From Staphylococcus xylosus NJ (GTDB lineage: Bacteria; Bacillota; Bacilli; Staphylococcales; Staphylococcaceae), in NCBI RefSeq assembly GCF_000338275.1, contig NZ_ANMR01000005.1:1-56614 (forward strand): 56,614 nt of DNA, in the 5' to 3' direction. A program made the position numbers and the translations under genes. Below the pieces are notes generated by a model. It did not search any database. It saw only the letters and a program-made list of their open reading frames with translations, and was not told the origin of the DNA. Of the stretch, positions 26,324 through 35,031 are shown one piece after another (the stretch's first letter is position 1; each line of letters opens with the position of its first letter).

Positions 26324-27013
26324 ATGAAAAAAATTATGATAGTTAATACAAGTACAGATTATTTTGAAGGCAGCAGTAAAGCGACAGGACTATGGCTTGG
26401 GGAACTTGTTCATTTCTATGATTATTTTAACTCTAAAAATTATCAAATTGATTTATTTAATATTAACGGTGGGAGAACGCCAATTGATCCAGTTAGTTTA
26501 AAACCATTAATGTTAGATAATATGACTAAAAAGTATTACAACAATCAATCTTTTATGGATATGTTAAGTAATTCTCAGTCTATAAATGAAGCAAAATCTG
26601 CTGAATACGACGTGATTTACTTTACTGGTGGGCACGGGGTAATGTTTGATTTTCCTAATAATGAAGCCATACAACATGCAATAAATGAAGTTTATAATCA
26701 TGGAGGTATTGTTGCTGCAGTGTGCCATGGTATAGCCGCGTTACTGAATGTAAAAGACGAAAATGGCAGGTACTTTATTGATAATAAAGAAATAACTGGT
26801 TTTTCTAATACTGAAGAAATCTTAGCTAATCGTAAAAAAGTCGTGCCATTTATGTTAGAGAGTGAAATAAAAAAACGTGAGGCGTATTATAGTAAAGCTA
26901 AAGTACCATTTATTTCCTATGTTAAAGTTGACAATAGACTGGTTACTGGACAAAATCCACAATCACCAAAACAAGTTGCACAAGCTGTTGATAATATACT
27001 TAATAAAAATTAA
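26324..27013 (+). CDS. DJ-1/PfpI family (Hsp31/GLO3-like) protein
   Basis: The product has 229 residues and AAAGGAG precedes the ATG. The catalytic triad-like residues are present: Glu in GLWLGEL (about 27), Cys134-His135 in AAVCHGIAAL, and the GGHGVMFDF loop. This matches class I Hsp31-type proteins that act as glyoxalase III or deglycase/chaperone. It lies 4 bp after the NmrA-like gene and ends in a terminator. The three genes with the ArsR regulator suggest a detoxification unit for electrophiles such as methylglyoxal, which is inference. Confidence 0.88.
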   Translation: MKKIMIVNTSTDYFEGSSKATGLWLGELVHFYDYFNSKNYQIDLFNINGGRTPIDPVSLKPLMLDNMTKKYYNNQSFMDMLSNSQSINEAKSAEYDVIYFTGGHGVMFDFPNNEAIQHAINEVYNHGGIVAAVCHGIAALLNVKDENGRYFIDNKEITGFSNTEEILANRKKVVPFMLESEIKKREAYYSKAKVPFISYVKVDNRLVTGQNPQSPKQVAQAVDNILNKN

Positions 27014-27041
27014 GCTGAGCAAATTTTGCTCAGCTTTTTAA
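27012..27041 (+). terminator. Terminator after the DJ-1-like gene
   Basis: AAGCTGAGCAA pairs with TTGCTCAGCTT in a 26-nt near-continuous palindrome (27012-27036) that starts at the stop codon. A T run follows. Confidence 0.85.
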
Positions 27042-27083
27042 AAACCCCATTTTAACGGTAAATTATTAAACGCAAATCGTCCC

Positions 27084-27227
27084 TTTGATGAAAGGAACAA
27101 AATATAAATACATTGTCTATCTGGAGTTAGAAGTTCTATCGCTGTGGGGATTCTAGAATACAGAGGATTTACAAATATTGTGAACATGAGAGAAGGCTAT
27201 CAAGAATTCCCAGCATTATTTCAATAA
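27084..27227 (+). pseudogene. Fragment of a second cstB (C-terminal rhodanese)
   Basis: The frame reads FDERNKI, a stop, then IHCLSGVRSSIAVGILEYRG and FTNIVNMREGYQEFPALFQ with a stop. It closely parallels the C terminus of CstB encoded at 33664 (VHCQSGVRSSIAIGILEYRG). About 45 codons remain, on the opposite strand to the intact gene. The active-site Cys is still present. It is the scar of a lost paralogue. The rest of 27230-27640 holds only a hairpin. Confidence 0.75.
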
Positions 27228-27419
27228 TCATGACAATAATGGGTTATTTTTAAATTGAGTTATTATTTCTATGTAAATGTAAGATGAAATAAAATTGTCC
27301 TTACTACTTTTAATGGAGTTGAAGATGACAAAGAATTTTCAGTAACAATAAAATTCATCTAAATTTAGGTAATGAGACTTAATTAATTTATTAGTATACA
27401 AATTATAAATATTAGCAAG

Positions 27420-27453
27420 TAGGAGAGAACAGTATAATTTCTGTTCTCTCCTA
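27420..27453. terminator. Isolated hairpin
   Basis: TAGGAGAGAACAG (27420-27432) and CTGTTCTCTCCTA (27441-27453) form a perfect 13-bp stem with an 8-nt loop. No intact gene ends here, so it is probably the terminator of a deleted gene. Confidence 0.55.
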
Positions 27454-27646
27454 TTAATTTATTATATCTATTATTTATCATCATCAAAGCAATAGATAAA
27501 GTAACATAATATAAATGATGTGAAAAATAACTTTCAAAATACAAAAGTTTGTTTATGAAACGAGTAAGAAAATCGTTAATTATTAAGGGTGTTTTTTAGC
27601 TTCATTTTTTGATAATTATCTTTATCTAATAATAGAATAATTTACT

Positions 27647-27730
27647 ATGGGACAAACAAAACTTACAGTAGAAGAAATTGCTAAACAAACTGGAGTAAAT
27701 AGACCAACTGTGTATAGGTTACTAAAATAA
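27647..27730 (+). pseudogene. Resolvase C-terminal helix-turn-helix fragment
   Basis: The 27 codons MGQTKLTVEEIAKQTGVNRP, then TVYRLLK and a stop, match the HTH_7 domain that ends serine resolvases/invertases. No catalytic domain precedes it and there is no RBS. It is a remnant of a mobile-element recombinase. Confidence 0.6.
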
Positions 27731-27752
27731 TATATTTTCTATAATTAAAAAA

Positions 27753-28307
27753 TTAAGCTCTTCCAACTATAAATAATGCAATTTTCTTAGCTAATGCTTC
27801 CTTCTCTATCGTGCCATTACTATCAGCTAACTGTAATGCGGCTTCATGAACCATTTGTGAAAAAATAGGCACAAATATTTCTTTTTCATTATCTTCATAA
27901 ACACCTTTCAAACTTTTTGTTAAAACATTATTCAACTCGCTTAGTATTTTTTCTTTCATTTGAGGTAATGCTAATCCTGCATAGCTACTTCTGCATTCAA
28001 TATTAGGTTCTTTATAAAAATCGTGAACTGCTAAAATGAGTTGACTTACATTTTCTTGATTAAAAATCATAGTTTCCGAAACATAGTTCTCAATAGAAAC
28101 TGTAGCAAAATCTTCCATAACATAGTCGATTAAGTCATATTTATCTTCAAAATGGGCATAAAATGTTGCTCTATTTACTTTAGCCCCTTTTGTTATATCT
28201 GCTATTGTTATTTTCTCAAAATCTTTTTTATCTACTAAACTAAAAAAGGCGTTAATCAATGATTGTTTTGTATGTGTCACTCTCAAATTTTTTACTTTTT
28301 CTGCCAT
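27753..28307 (-). CDS. TetR-family regulator
   Basis: The product has 184 residues. The helix-turn-helix is at about 33-60 (ITIADITKGAKVNRATFYAH), with F-DKYDLI after it. The C-terminal ligand domain is of the TetR_C_7/DhaS-like type. It is divergent from an SDR gene with 151 bp between starts. That space contains two inverted repeats (28339-28354 and 28413-28425), so it probably represses both itself and the SDR gene. Confidence 0.88.
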   Translation of the reverse strand: MAEKVKNLRVTHTKQSLINAFFSLVDKKDFEKITIADITKGAKVNRATFYAHFEDKYDLIDYVMEDFATVSIENYVSETMIFNQENVSQLILAVHDFYKEPNIECRSSYAGLALPQMKEKILSELNNVLTKSLKGVYEDNEKEIFVPIFSQMVHEAALQLADSNGTIEKEALAKKIALFIVGRA

Positions 28308-28338
28308 TTGAATCCTCTCCTCAACAATTTAAAGTTCT

Positions 28339-28425
28339 TGTTGCTATAGCAACATTCAAGCATGGTTTGTTGATTGTTATATCACGTTATTAACTGTATA
28401 TTTTACTTAAAGCAACACTTTGTTG
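28339..28425. promoter_or_regulatory. Two related palindromes between tetR and the SDR gene
   Basis: TGTTGCTATAGCAACA (28339-28354) is a perfect 16-bp palindrome. CAACA-CTT-TGTTG (28413-28425) is a second one, built from the same half-site (CAACA). Both lie in the divergent intergenic region and are good candidate operators for the TetR protein. Confidence 0.65.
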
Positions 28426-28458
28426 TTTTAATATATCATAGACAAGGAGCTACTTAAA

Positions 28459-29136
28459 ATGAAAACATTAGTCATTGTAGGCGCAGGTACTGGTTTAGGA
28501 CTATCTATAGCTAAAAAATTTGGTGCTGAAGGATTTAGAGTAGCAACTATTTCTCGAAATGCTGAGAAATTAAAAGTTATTCAAGAAAACCTGAGTAATT
28601 TAAACATCGAGACAAAAACTTATATAGCAGATATCACAGACTTGGAAGAATTAAAAAAATCTATCCAAACAATTAAAATTGAGTTTGGTTCAATTGATGT
28701 CATAGAGTTTAGCCCTCACGCCAAAGAAGATAAATTCACAAATATATTAGAAACTACACCAGATAGTGTATCAGAAATGTTAAAAACTTATTTATTTCCA
28801 TCAATTCAGTTAGTTAACGAAGTTTTACCAGATATGATAAATAAAGGAGAGGGGGCAATTCTATTTACAACAGGTGTATCTACAATATTCCCTTTACCTT
28901 TTGCTGGAAACGCTGGAATTATAGGCGCTGGCTTACGTAATTATGCTGAAAACCTCTACTCTCAGCTGGAAGATAAAGGCATATTTATCAGACATCTTTC
29001 AATAGGAACAGTGATAGAACCTGGAACAGTAGGAGACCCAAATTTGATTGCGGAGGCTTGGTATAATTTATATAATCAAAAAGAAAAGTTTGAAGAGACC
29101 TTTCCAAAAGGTCTTAAACAATCTGATATTTCCTAA
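28459..29136 (+). CDS. Short-chain dehydrogenase/reductase-like protein
   Basis: The product has 225 residues; AAGGAG lies upstream of the ATG. The cofactor site is VGAGTGLGLSIAKKFG at residues 6-21. The usual YxxxK catalytic pair is not evident: the corresponding region reads FAGNAGIIGAGLRNYAENLY. It therefore belongs to the atypical SDR group seen beside TetR regulators. The substrate is unknown. It is likely controlled by the divergent TetR protein. Confidence 0.8.
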   Translation: MKTLVIVGAGTGLGLSIAKKFGAEGFRVATISRNAEKLKVIQENLSNLNIETKTYIADITDLEELKKSIQTIKIEFGSIDVIEFSPHAKEDKFTNILETTPDSVSEMLKTYLFPSIQLVNEVLPDMINKGEGAILFTTGVSTIFPLPFAGNAGIIGAGLRNYAENLYSQLEDKGIFIRHLSIGTVIEPGTVGDPNLIAEAWYNLYNQKEKFEETFPKGLKQSDIS

Positions 29137-29251
29137 TAAGTGTACCATAATTAAATGATCAAACTTTATTTTTATATTAATTAAACGTTTTTATGTTTTA
29201 CTATGTTAGGAAGTTATAGAACATTTATCAAGGAACTAACATAAACGCACT

Positions 29252-29284
29252 AACCCCTCACTATTGCTAGTAGTGAGGGGAATT
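29252..29284. terminator. Hairpin of a decayed type I TA locus
   Basis: CCCCTCACTA (29254-29263) and TAGTGAGGGG (29271-29280) pair perfectly. The layout matches the bidirectional terminator of the intact Fst-like locus at 7730, next to a toxin-like frame on the minus strand. It may also end the SDR transcript. Confidence 0.7.
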
Positions 29285-29296
29285 TCGTAGGTGTGG

Positions 29297-29385
29297 CTAA
29301 TCGTCTTTTTCATTATACTTGTATAGTCAATACGTACATGTCGCAATAATATAATCGGCGTCATGTGAGCAAGGATTTTCAACAT
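29297..29385 (-). pseudogene. Decayed Fst-like type I toxin
   Basis: On the minus strand ATG (29385) begins MLKILAHMTPII. After a one-base shift it reads IATCTY, a stop where Trp is expected, then LYKYNEKDD and a stop at 29297. This follows the Fst/PepA1 pattern (hydrophobic helix, YWL, charged tail). The 89-bp length shows the frameshift. A leader hairpin (CTCAGGGGC 29400-29408 with GCCCCTGAG 29415-29423) and a terminator at 29254-29280 frame it. The other bases of 29137-29493 show nothing more. Confidence 0.45.
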
Positions 29386-29493
29386 AGATAATATCTCATC
29401 TCAGGGGCAAATTGGCCCCTGAGAGAAAAGCAACTACATTATTTTACAATTTGTGAATGTATTCGTATCGTAATTTCCTTAAGTGAATATATG

Positions 29494-31098
29494 TTAAATA
29501 GAATGCACAACTTCACTGTTGCATATAGTCATTTCAATTAAATCATCATTCAACACTACGTTGGTGTCCAGTGGGTTTTTGTTTAATATTACAAAGTCAG
29601 CTACGTTACCTTTTTTAATAGCTCCTTCGTAATCATCCGTATTATTCAATTTAGCAGCATCTATAGTCATTTTTTTATATGCTTCACTACGTGTTAAACG
29701 TTGGTTTTCACCTAAAACTTTCCCGTTTTTTGTGATCCTATTAACTGCAATTTGAATTGATTCTAAAGGAGAAATAGGTGTAACAGGTGCATCTGTATGA
29801 ATTGTGAATGTCATATTTGCATTTTCAGCCCATCTTAATGGATCTAAATTTTGTGCTTTCTCTTCACCTAAAAATACATCACGGTGTAAATCTCCAAAAT
29901 AATATACATGATTGATAAAGAAAGAACCACCAATGTTGTGTTCAGCCATTTCTTTAATATCATCCTGTGTGACTGTTTGTAGATGTTCAATACGATTTAA
30001 TAAAGGTGTTTTTTTATAATCAGCTGTAGCTTTATAAGCGTTAATGACTGACTTAGCAGCAAAATCACCATTAGCATGCGTCACGATGTTAAATCCTAAT
30101 TTTTGAAAATGTTTAAATATATCAATCAGTTTGTTGTTACTCATTAATGGTGCAGGCGCTTCACTGCCATCCAAGTATTTATTACGAATTGATGCAGTTT
30201 GTAATTGTATAGAGCCATCGCTAAAACATTTAACTCCACCTAAATGTCCCATACCATTACTTATATTATTTAACTTTTCTTCAATTTCGTTAGCATGAAT
30301 ATTTTTTAAATTGTGATTTTGCTCTAATAATTCATGACTTAACATCCAACGTGTGCGAATTCTCTGAGGAGACTCCAAAAATTTAAGTACTCCCTCATAA
30401 TCTATATATCCTCTACTACCAATTAATAAATCAGATGTATTAGTTATACCACTTTTAACATAGTCATCTACAGCTAAATTCATTGTATAGATAGTATCTT
30501 CTGGTTTAGCCTCAGGTAAAGCATGTTGTAATTTTGCAGTTGCTGGAATTTCAATTAATACACCATTAACTTTGCCATTTTGGTCACGCTCATAGTAGCC
30601 ACCCTCAGGATCTGGGTCATCCAAACTAACTCCCATATACTCTAAAGCTTTTGTATTAACAGTAGCCATGTGCCCTGAATAATGCATAACGCATATAGCA
30701 ACATCTTCTGAAATTTTATCTAAATCAAAGCGATTAGGATGTCTTTGTTCTTCTAATGATTTTTCATTATAACCGAAGCCCATAACCCATCCTTTTTTGT
30801 ATAAATTTTCTTTTTGTACTTTGAATTGCTGAATTAATTCATCTATATTAGAAATTTTATTTGCAGAACAATCTACCATTGTTTTTGTAGTACCATATGC
30901 TGTGGGATGACTATGAGTGTCAATAAAACCAGGTGTAATCCATTTTTTTTCTAAATCAAGTGCCTCATTATCTTTTATAATTGAATCTTGGGAGATAATT
31001 TGATCAATATACCCATCTTTTAAATACAATGTAGCAAGATAAGGCTTATTATCTATCATATCTAAAATATTTGCATTAACTATCTTTGAAATTTCCAT
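29494..31098 (-). CDS. Amidohydrolase (YtcJ-like metal-dependent hydrolase)
   Basis: The product has 534 residues; CCTCCT on the plus strand marks its RBS. Metal-site motifs are seen: GFIDTHSHP (residues about 56-64), VTHANGD (about 345), RIEHLQ and the final Asp in TIHTDAPVTP (about 430). The family comprises amidohydrolase-3/YtcJ-like enzymes that hydrolyse N-acyl or cyclic amide bonds. It has no signal peptide. The MarR-type gene upstream, in the same orientation, may regulate it. The natural substrate is not known. Confidence 0.88.
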   Translation of the reverse strand: MEISKIVNANILDMIDNKPYLATLYLKDGYIDQIISQDSIIKDNEALDLEKKWITPGFIDTHSHPTAYGTTKTMVDCSANKISNIDELIQQFKVQKENLYKKGWVMGFGYNEKSLEEQRHPNRFDLDKISEDVAICVMHYSGHMATVNTKALEYMGVSLDDPDPEGGYYERDQNGKVNGVLIEIPATAKLQHALPEAKPEDTIYTMNLAVDDYVKSGITNTSDLLIGSRGYIDYEGVLKFLESPQRIRTRWMLSHELLEQNHNLKNIHANEIEEKLNNISNGMGHLGGVKCFSDGSIQLQTASIRNKYLDGSEAPAPLMSNNKLIDIFKHFQKLGFNIVTHANGDFAAKSVINAYKATADYKKTPLLNRIEHLQTVTQDDIKEMAEHNIGGSFFINHVYYFGDLHRDVFLGEEKAQNLDPLRWAENANMTFTIHTDAPVTPISPLESIQIAVNRITKNGKVLGENQRLTRSEAYKKMTIDAAKLNNTDDYEGAIKKGNVADFVILNKNPLDTNVVLNDDLIEMTICNSEVVHSI

Positions 31099-31327
31099 TT
31101 ATAAAACCTCCTATTTTACTGTTAATAATCTATTGGACACCTTATTTTTAGGGTGGTATTTTTTTACATTGCTTTTAATCAATTTCGCAATTTACTTTTT
31201 GAGTTTTCAGTAATATATGAAATAACAACTTTAGTTCTTTGTTTCGAAAAAGCTAAAATTACTTGATCTACTAATGGTTATTACTTAAATTTGTTACAAT
31301 GCCAAGCATATCGCACATCAATTTATT

Positions 31328-31771
31328 TTATTCTATTTTAGTATTTAAGTATTTTACATGTTCAAATAATTTCTTTTGTATGCTTAGTAGTTGCTCAACT
31401 TCTTCGGTATTTAAAACAGAATAAACTTCATTTCTCAAGTTTCGGCCTTGCTTTTGAGCTTCTTCTAAAACATCTAACCCTCGATCAGTGATTGTAATTA
31501 AAATAACACGTCGATCATTTTCTTGTTGCTCTCTTATTATATAGCCTTCTTTTACAAGGTTGTTTGTTAATTTAGTAATAGCTCCTGAGGTATATCCTAA
31601 AGAAAGTGCCAGAGATGACGGTTTTTGTGAACCTTTATCTTTTAATTTAGATAAAGCCAAAATCTGAGATATATTGACATTCATATTGAATTTTTTCATG
31701 AAAAGCGTCATTGTAGCATCGTTGAGCAACTCTGCATTATGAATAAGTTCAAAAAAATTATTGTTTTCCAT
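31328..31771 (-). CDS. MarR-family regulator
   Basis: The product has 147 residues. The winged helix lies at about 48-95 (SLALSLGYTSGAITKLTNNL, then RREN-like wing EQQENDRRVILITIT). It is divergent from the GNAT gene (149 bp between starts) and lies 229 bp upstream of the amidohydrolase. It is a likely local repressor of either neighbour. No Cys for redox sensing is visible. Confidence 0.88.
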   Translation of the reverse strand: MENNNFFELIHNAELLNDATMTLFMKKFNMNVNISQILALSKLKDKGSQKPSSLALSLGYTSGAITKLTNNLVKEGYIIREQQENDRRVILITITDRGLDVLEEAQKQGRNLRNEVYSVLNTEEVEQLLSIQKKLFEHVKYLNTKIE

Positions 31772-31920
31772 AATTACTCCTTCTTCTAAAATTATTATGA
31801 TATTAATATACCAGTAATTATCTTTCTGGTAAAATATTTAATAGTATAATAAATGTAAACTTTTATAAATTGAAAATAAGCTAAAAGATAATAATTTTAG
31901 GGAGAGGACGAGGAGGAATT

Positions 31921-32364
31921 ATGAGTATTTATATAGAAAGTGTTAATTCATTTAATATAAATGAAGTTAAAAATTTAAAAATAGCTAAGAAACAATTTCA
32001 TTTTATAGAAACAATAACGGATTGTTTGAACGAAGCAATGAAATTTTCACAGTGGCATCCAGTAGCAATTTATAAAAGTGATATTGTCGTTGGTTTTGCG
32101 ATGTATGGTTGCTTTGGAGAAAACAAAGAAACTTGGATTGATCGAATTCTTATTGATGAACAACATCAACGTAAAGGCTATGGTCGAGAAGCTATGAAAC
32201 TGCTGATAAATTTAGTTTTAAATAAATATGATATAAACACAATCTATTTAAGTATTGTTAGAAATAATGATATTGCAAGAGCGTTATATGAAGATTTAGG
32301 TTTTCGTTATACATCAATAGATGATTTAAATGGTGAATTAATATTTAAGTATAATAAACATTAA
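31921..32364 (+). CDS. GNAT acetyltransferase (spermidine/spermine type)
   Basis: The product has 147 residues; AGGAGG lies just before the ATG. The acetyl-CoA loop QHQRKGYGREAM is at about 80-91 and the C-terminal region has NDIARALYEDLGFRY. Length and pattern resemble Blt/PaiA-like diamine acetyltransferases, but the substrate is uncertain. It is divergent from the MarR regulator and followed at 69 bp by an SDR gene, possibly in one transcript. Confidence 0.85.
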   Translation: MSIYIESVNSFNINEVKNLKIAKKQFHFIETITDCLNEAMKFSQWHPVAIYKSDIVVGFAMYGCFGENKETWIDRILIDEQHQRKGYGREAMKLLINLVLNKYDINTIYLSIVRNNDIARALYEDLGFRYTSIDDLNGELIFKYNKH

Positions 32365-32432
32365 TTGCCACTGTAGTGTTTAGTAGCTAAGATTCATAAC
32401 ATAAATTAAACCAAATAAGGAGTGCATAAAAA

Positions 32433-33167
32433 ATGAAAAGATTAAAAGATAAAGTTGTAATTATTACTGGAGCAGCACAAGGCATGGGCAAAATGCATGC
32501 TGAAAAAGCATTAAATGAAGGTGCAAAAGTTGTAATTACTGACATAAACAAAGAACTAGGGTTACAAACTTCACAAACACTTGGAGAAAACGCTATATTT
32601 ATTCAACATGATGTGGCGAATGAAGAACATTGGAGCAATGTAATAAGCACAGTTATTGAGAAATGGGGGCGTATTGATGTATTGGTTAATAATGCAGGAA
32701 TTACTTATAGTACACCTTTAGAAGAATTGAGTTTAGAAGCTTATATGAAGATTGTGAATATTAATCAGGTTTCTGTATTTTTAGGTATGAAGACTGTAGC
32801 AGAGACTATGAAAGCTCAAAAGGCCGGTTCAATTATTAACATATCATCTATGAACGGTTTAGTAGGGGGTGCTATTGGATATACTGATACAAAATTTGCT
32901 GTTAGAGGTATGACTAAAGCAGCATCTAGAGAATTATCTCCTTACAATATCCGTGTTAATTCCGTACATCCGGGGGTTATCCAAACCGCTATGTTAGAGC
33001 AAGAAGATGTTAAAGAGCAAGTAGAAAAATTCAAAAAAACGATTCCTATGAGACGTGTAGCACAAGTAGAAGAAGTATCAAACATGGTTATCTTTTTAGC
33101 TTCTGATGAAGCTAGTTATTCTACAGGGGCTGAATTTGTTATTGATGGCGGTCTGACAGCATTATAA
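32433..33167 (+). CDS. Classical SDR oxidoreductase
   Basis: The product has 244 residues; AAGGAG lies upstream. All classical motifs are present: TGAAQGMGKMHA (cofactor), NNAG (about 88), Ser in INISSMNG (about 138) and YTDTK (Tyr151/Lys155). The C-terminal end IDGGLTAL is also typical. The best general match is glucose-1-dehydrogenase or 3-alpha/20-beta-hydroxysteroid-type SDRs; the substrate is unknown. The next 300 bp (33168-33479) contain no recognisable gene. Confidence 0.92.
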   Translation: MKRLKDKVVIITGAAQGMGKMHAEKALNEGAKVVITDINKELGLQTSQTLGENAIFIQHDVANEEHWSNVISTVIEKWGRIDVLVNNAGITYSTPLEELSLEAYMKIVNINQVSVFLGMKTVAETMKAQKAGSIINISSMNGLVGGAIGYTDTKFAVRGMTKAASRELSPYNIRVNSVHPGVIQTAMLEQEDVKEQVEKFKKTIPMRRVAQVEEVSNMVIFLASDEASYSTGAEFVIDGGLTAL

Positions 33168-33479
33168 TAAAGTAGTTTTAAGAATTTCATATTATGAGGA
33201 ACTATTATTTTATGATTTTTTGATAATATTATTTGCTTTTCTGCGCCAAAACTCTAGTTAAAAATTTTTATTGCTCTATAGTTACTTACCTTTCTTATAT
33301 TCAGTACAATAAGAAAAAACAAGTTCTTATTTAACAACATTATCGAAAAGTAGAAATATACTCTATATAAAACAAGGAACATTTTTACGTACATTATTTA
33401 TGTCACTTAATTATTCAATGGATATAATATAGAACCTATGGGTGAATAGGACGGTAGTTCCTAAAGTGATATATAAAAT

Positions 33480-33535
33480 AAGGCATCATCAGTAACCATT
33501 TCTCTCTAGATTTGGTATTGATGATGCCTTGTTTT
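33480..33535. terminator. Long hairpin between the SDR and cstB genes
   Basis: AAGGCATCATCA (33480-33491) pairs perfectly with TGATGATGCCTT (33519-33530) around a 27-nt loop, then GTTTTT. It sits between convergent genes. 33536-33663 holds only a weak, imperfect hairpin (33586-33617). Confidence 0.6.
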
Positions 33536-33663
33536 TAACATAGTTATCATTGTGAATTGATTAAATTTTTGAATATATGATTTTCTCAATTTCTATATTA
33601 TTTCAATAGAAACTGACTTTTATTTATTAGCCAAAGATATTATACGCTGAACCTTGATTAGCT

Positions 33664-34998
33664 TTATTTCAATGCTAATGAAAAATCTTTATAACCTTCG
33701 CTAACGTTTACAATATTAGTAAAACCTCTATATTCTAGTATACCGATTGCGATAGAACTTCTAACTCCTGATTGACAATGAACGTATATTTTATCATTTT
33801 TATCAAAAGGTATACTCTCATTTAATAATTTTCCGTGATGGATATTCACCGCTTGTTCTAAATGTCCTTGGTTCCATTCTTCATCGTTACGCACATCTAG
33901 CACATGAGTTTCTTTGCCAGTCATATCCGTGCTATGAATAGAAGACGTCATGGTTGTTGTTTGTGGTAAACGGTAACCTGCTACATTTTCAAAACCAATT
34001 AACTGTAAGGTATGCACTGCTTCTTCAATCGTAGCTTTATTGCCGATTAAGTCTATATCTTTATTATAGTCTAAATACCAACCAATTTGATTAATAAAGT
34101 TGTGATTATAAGGAATATTGATAGTTCCTTGCGCATGACCGCCATGGAAAGCTTCTTTACTACGAAGATCAAATGCGATTCTTTCATTGTTTAAGCTAGG
34201 ATAAACATTATATGGTTGATACATGTTCATACCAAATTGGTTAATTTGTTTCATTTGGGCAAAATGATGCGGTGGAGCTGGTTGATTTGATGTTAATGTT
34301 TCAACAAATGTTGCTTCATCAGTTACATTAAAGGCCCAGTTGTTTATTTTTTCGTAACCTAACGTAGACATAGGTATTGCCCCTAAAGCTTTACCACATG
34401 GACTACCTGCGCCATGGCCTGGCCAAATTTGAATATAATCTGGTAAATCTTTAACACTATTTACAGATTGATACATTTGTTTGGCACCGACTTCTGTTGA
34501 CCCTTTCATTTGTACTGCTTTTTCTAATAAATCAGGTCTACCTATATCACCAACGAAGATAAAGTCACCACTAAATAGCCCCATCGGTATATTAGAGCCT
34601 CCGCCTTCGTCAGTAAGTAAGAAACTGATACTCTCGGGGGTATGACCTGGTGTATGCAAGACTTCTAATTTAATATTTCCTACATAAATAGTGTCTTGAT
34701 GTCTAACAAAATGGGTTTGTTGTGGCATGTTTTTATAACTCAAGTCATCGTCACCTTCACCAGATACGTATATGCTTACGTCCAATTTGTCCGCAACGTC
34801 TCTGATGCCTGAAGCAAAGTCAGCATGAATATGCGTTTCAGCAGCTTGTGTAATTGTAAAACCTTCATCATCTGCAACTTGCATATATTTTGTTAAGTCC
34901 CGTATTGGATCTATGATCATCGCTTCTCCTGTACGTTGACACCCAATTAAATAAGAGGCTTGAGATAAATTATTATCATAGAATTGTTTGAAAAACAT
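33664..34998 (-). CDS. cstB: Persulfide dioxygenase-sulfurtransferase
   Basis: The product has 444 residues. The N-terminal metallo-beta-lactamase fold has iron ligands in THIHADFASG and LHTPGHTPES (persulfide dioxygenase, ETHE1-like). It is followed by an inactive rhodanese-like domain and a C-terminal rhodanese with active Cys in VHCQSGVRSS. This is the CstB architecture of Staphylococcus aureus, which oxidises low-molecular-weight persulfide and yields thiosulfate. It lies 33 bp downstream of cstA in one operon under CstR control. It is intact. Confidence 0.95.
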   Translation of the reverse strand: MFFKQFYDNNLSQASYLIGCQRTGEAMIIDPIRDLTKYMQVADDEGFTITQAAETHIHADFASGIRDVADKLDVSIYVSGEGDDDLSYKNMPQQTHFVRHQDTIYVGNIKLEVLHTPGHTPESISFLLTDEGGGSNIPMGLFSGDFIFVGDIGRPDLLEKAVQMKGSTEVGAKQMYQSVNSVKDLPDYIQIWPGHGAGSPCGKALGAIPMSTLGYEKINNWAFNVTDEATFVETLTSNQPAPPHHFAQMKQINQFGMNMYQPYNVYPSLNNERIAFDLRSKEAFHGGHAQGTINIPYNHNFINQIGWYLDYNKDIDLIGNKATIEEAVHTLQLIGFENVAGYRLPQTTTMTSSIHSTDMTGKETHVLDVRNDEEWNQGHLEQAVNIHHGKLLNESIPFDKNDKIYVHCQSGVRSSIAIGILEYRGFTNIVNVSEGYKDFSLALK

Positions 34999-35031
34999 AA
35001 AAATCTCCCTTTTTAAAATAAATTTAGTTTA

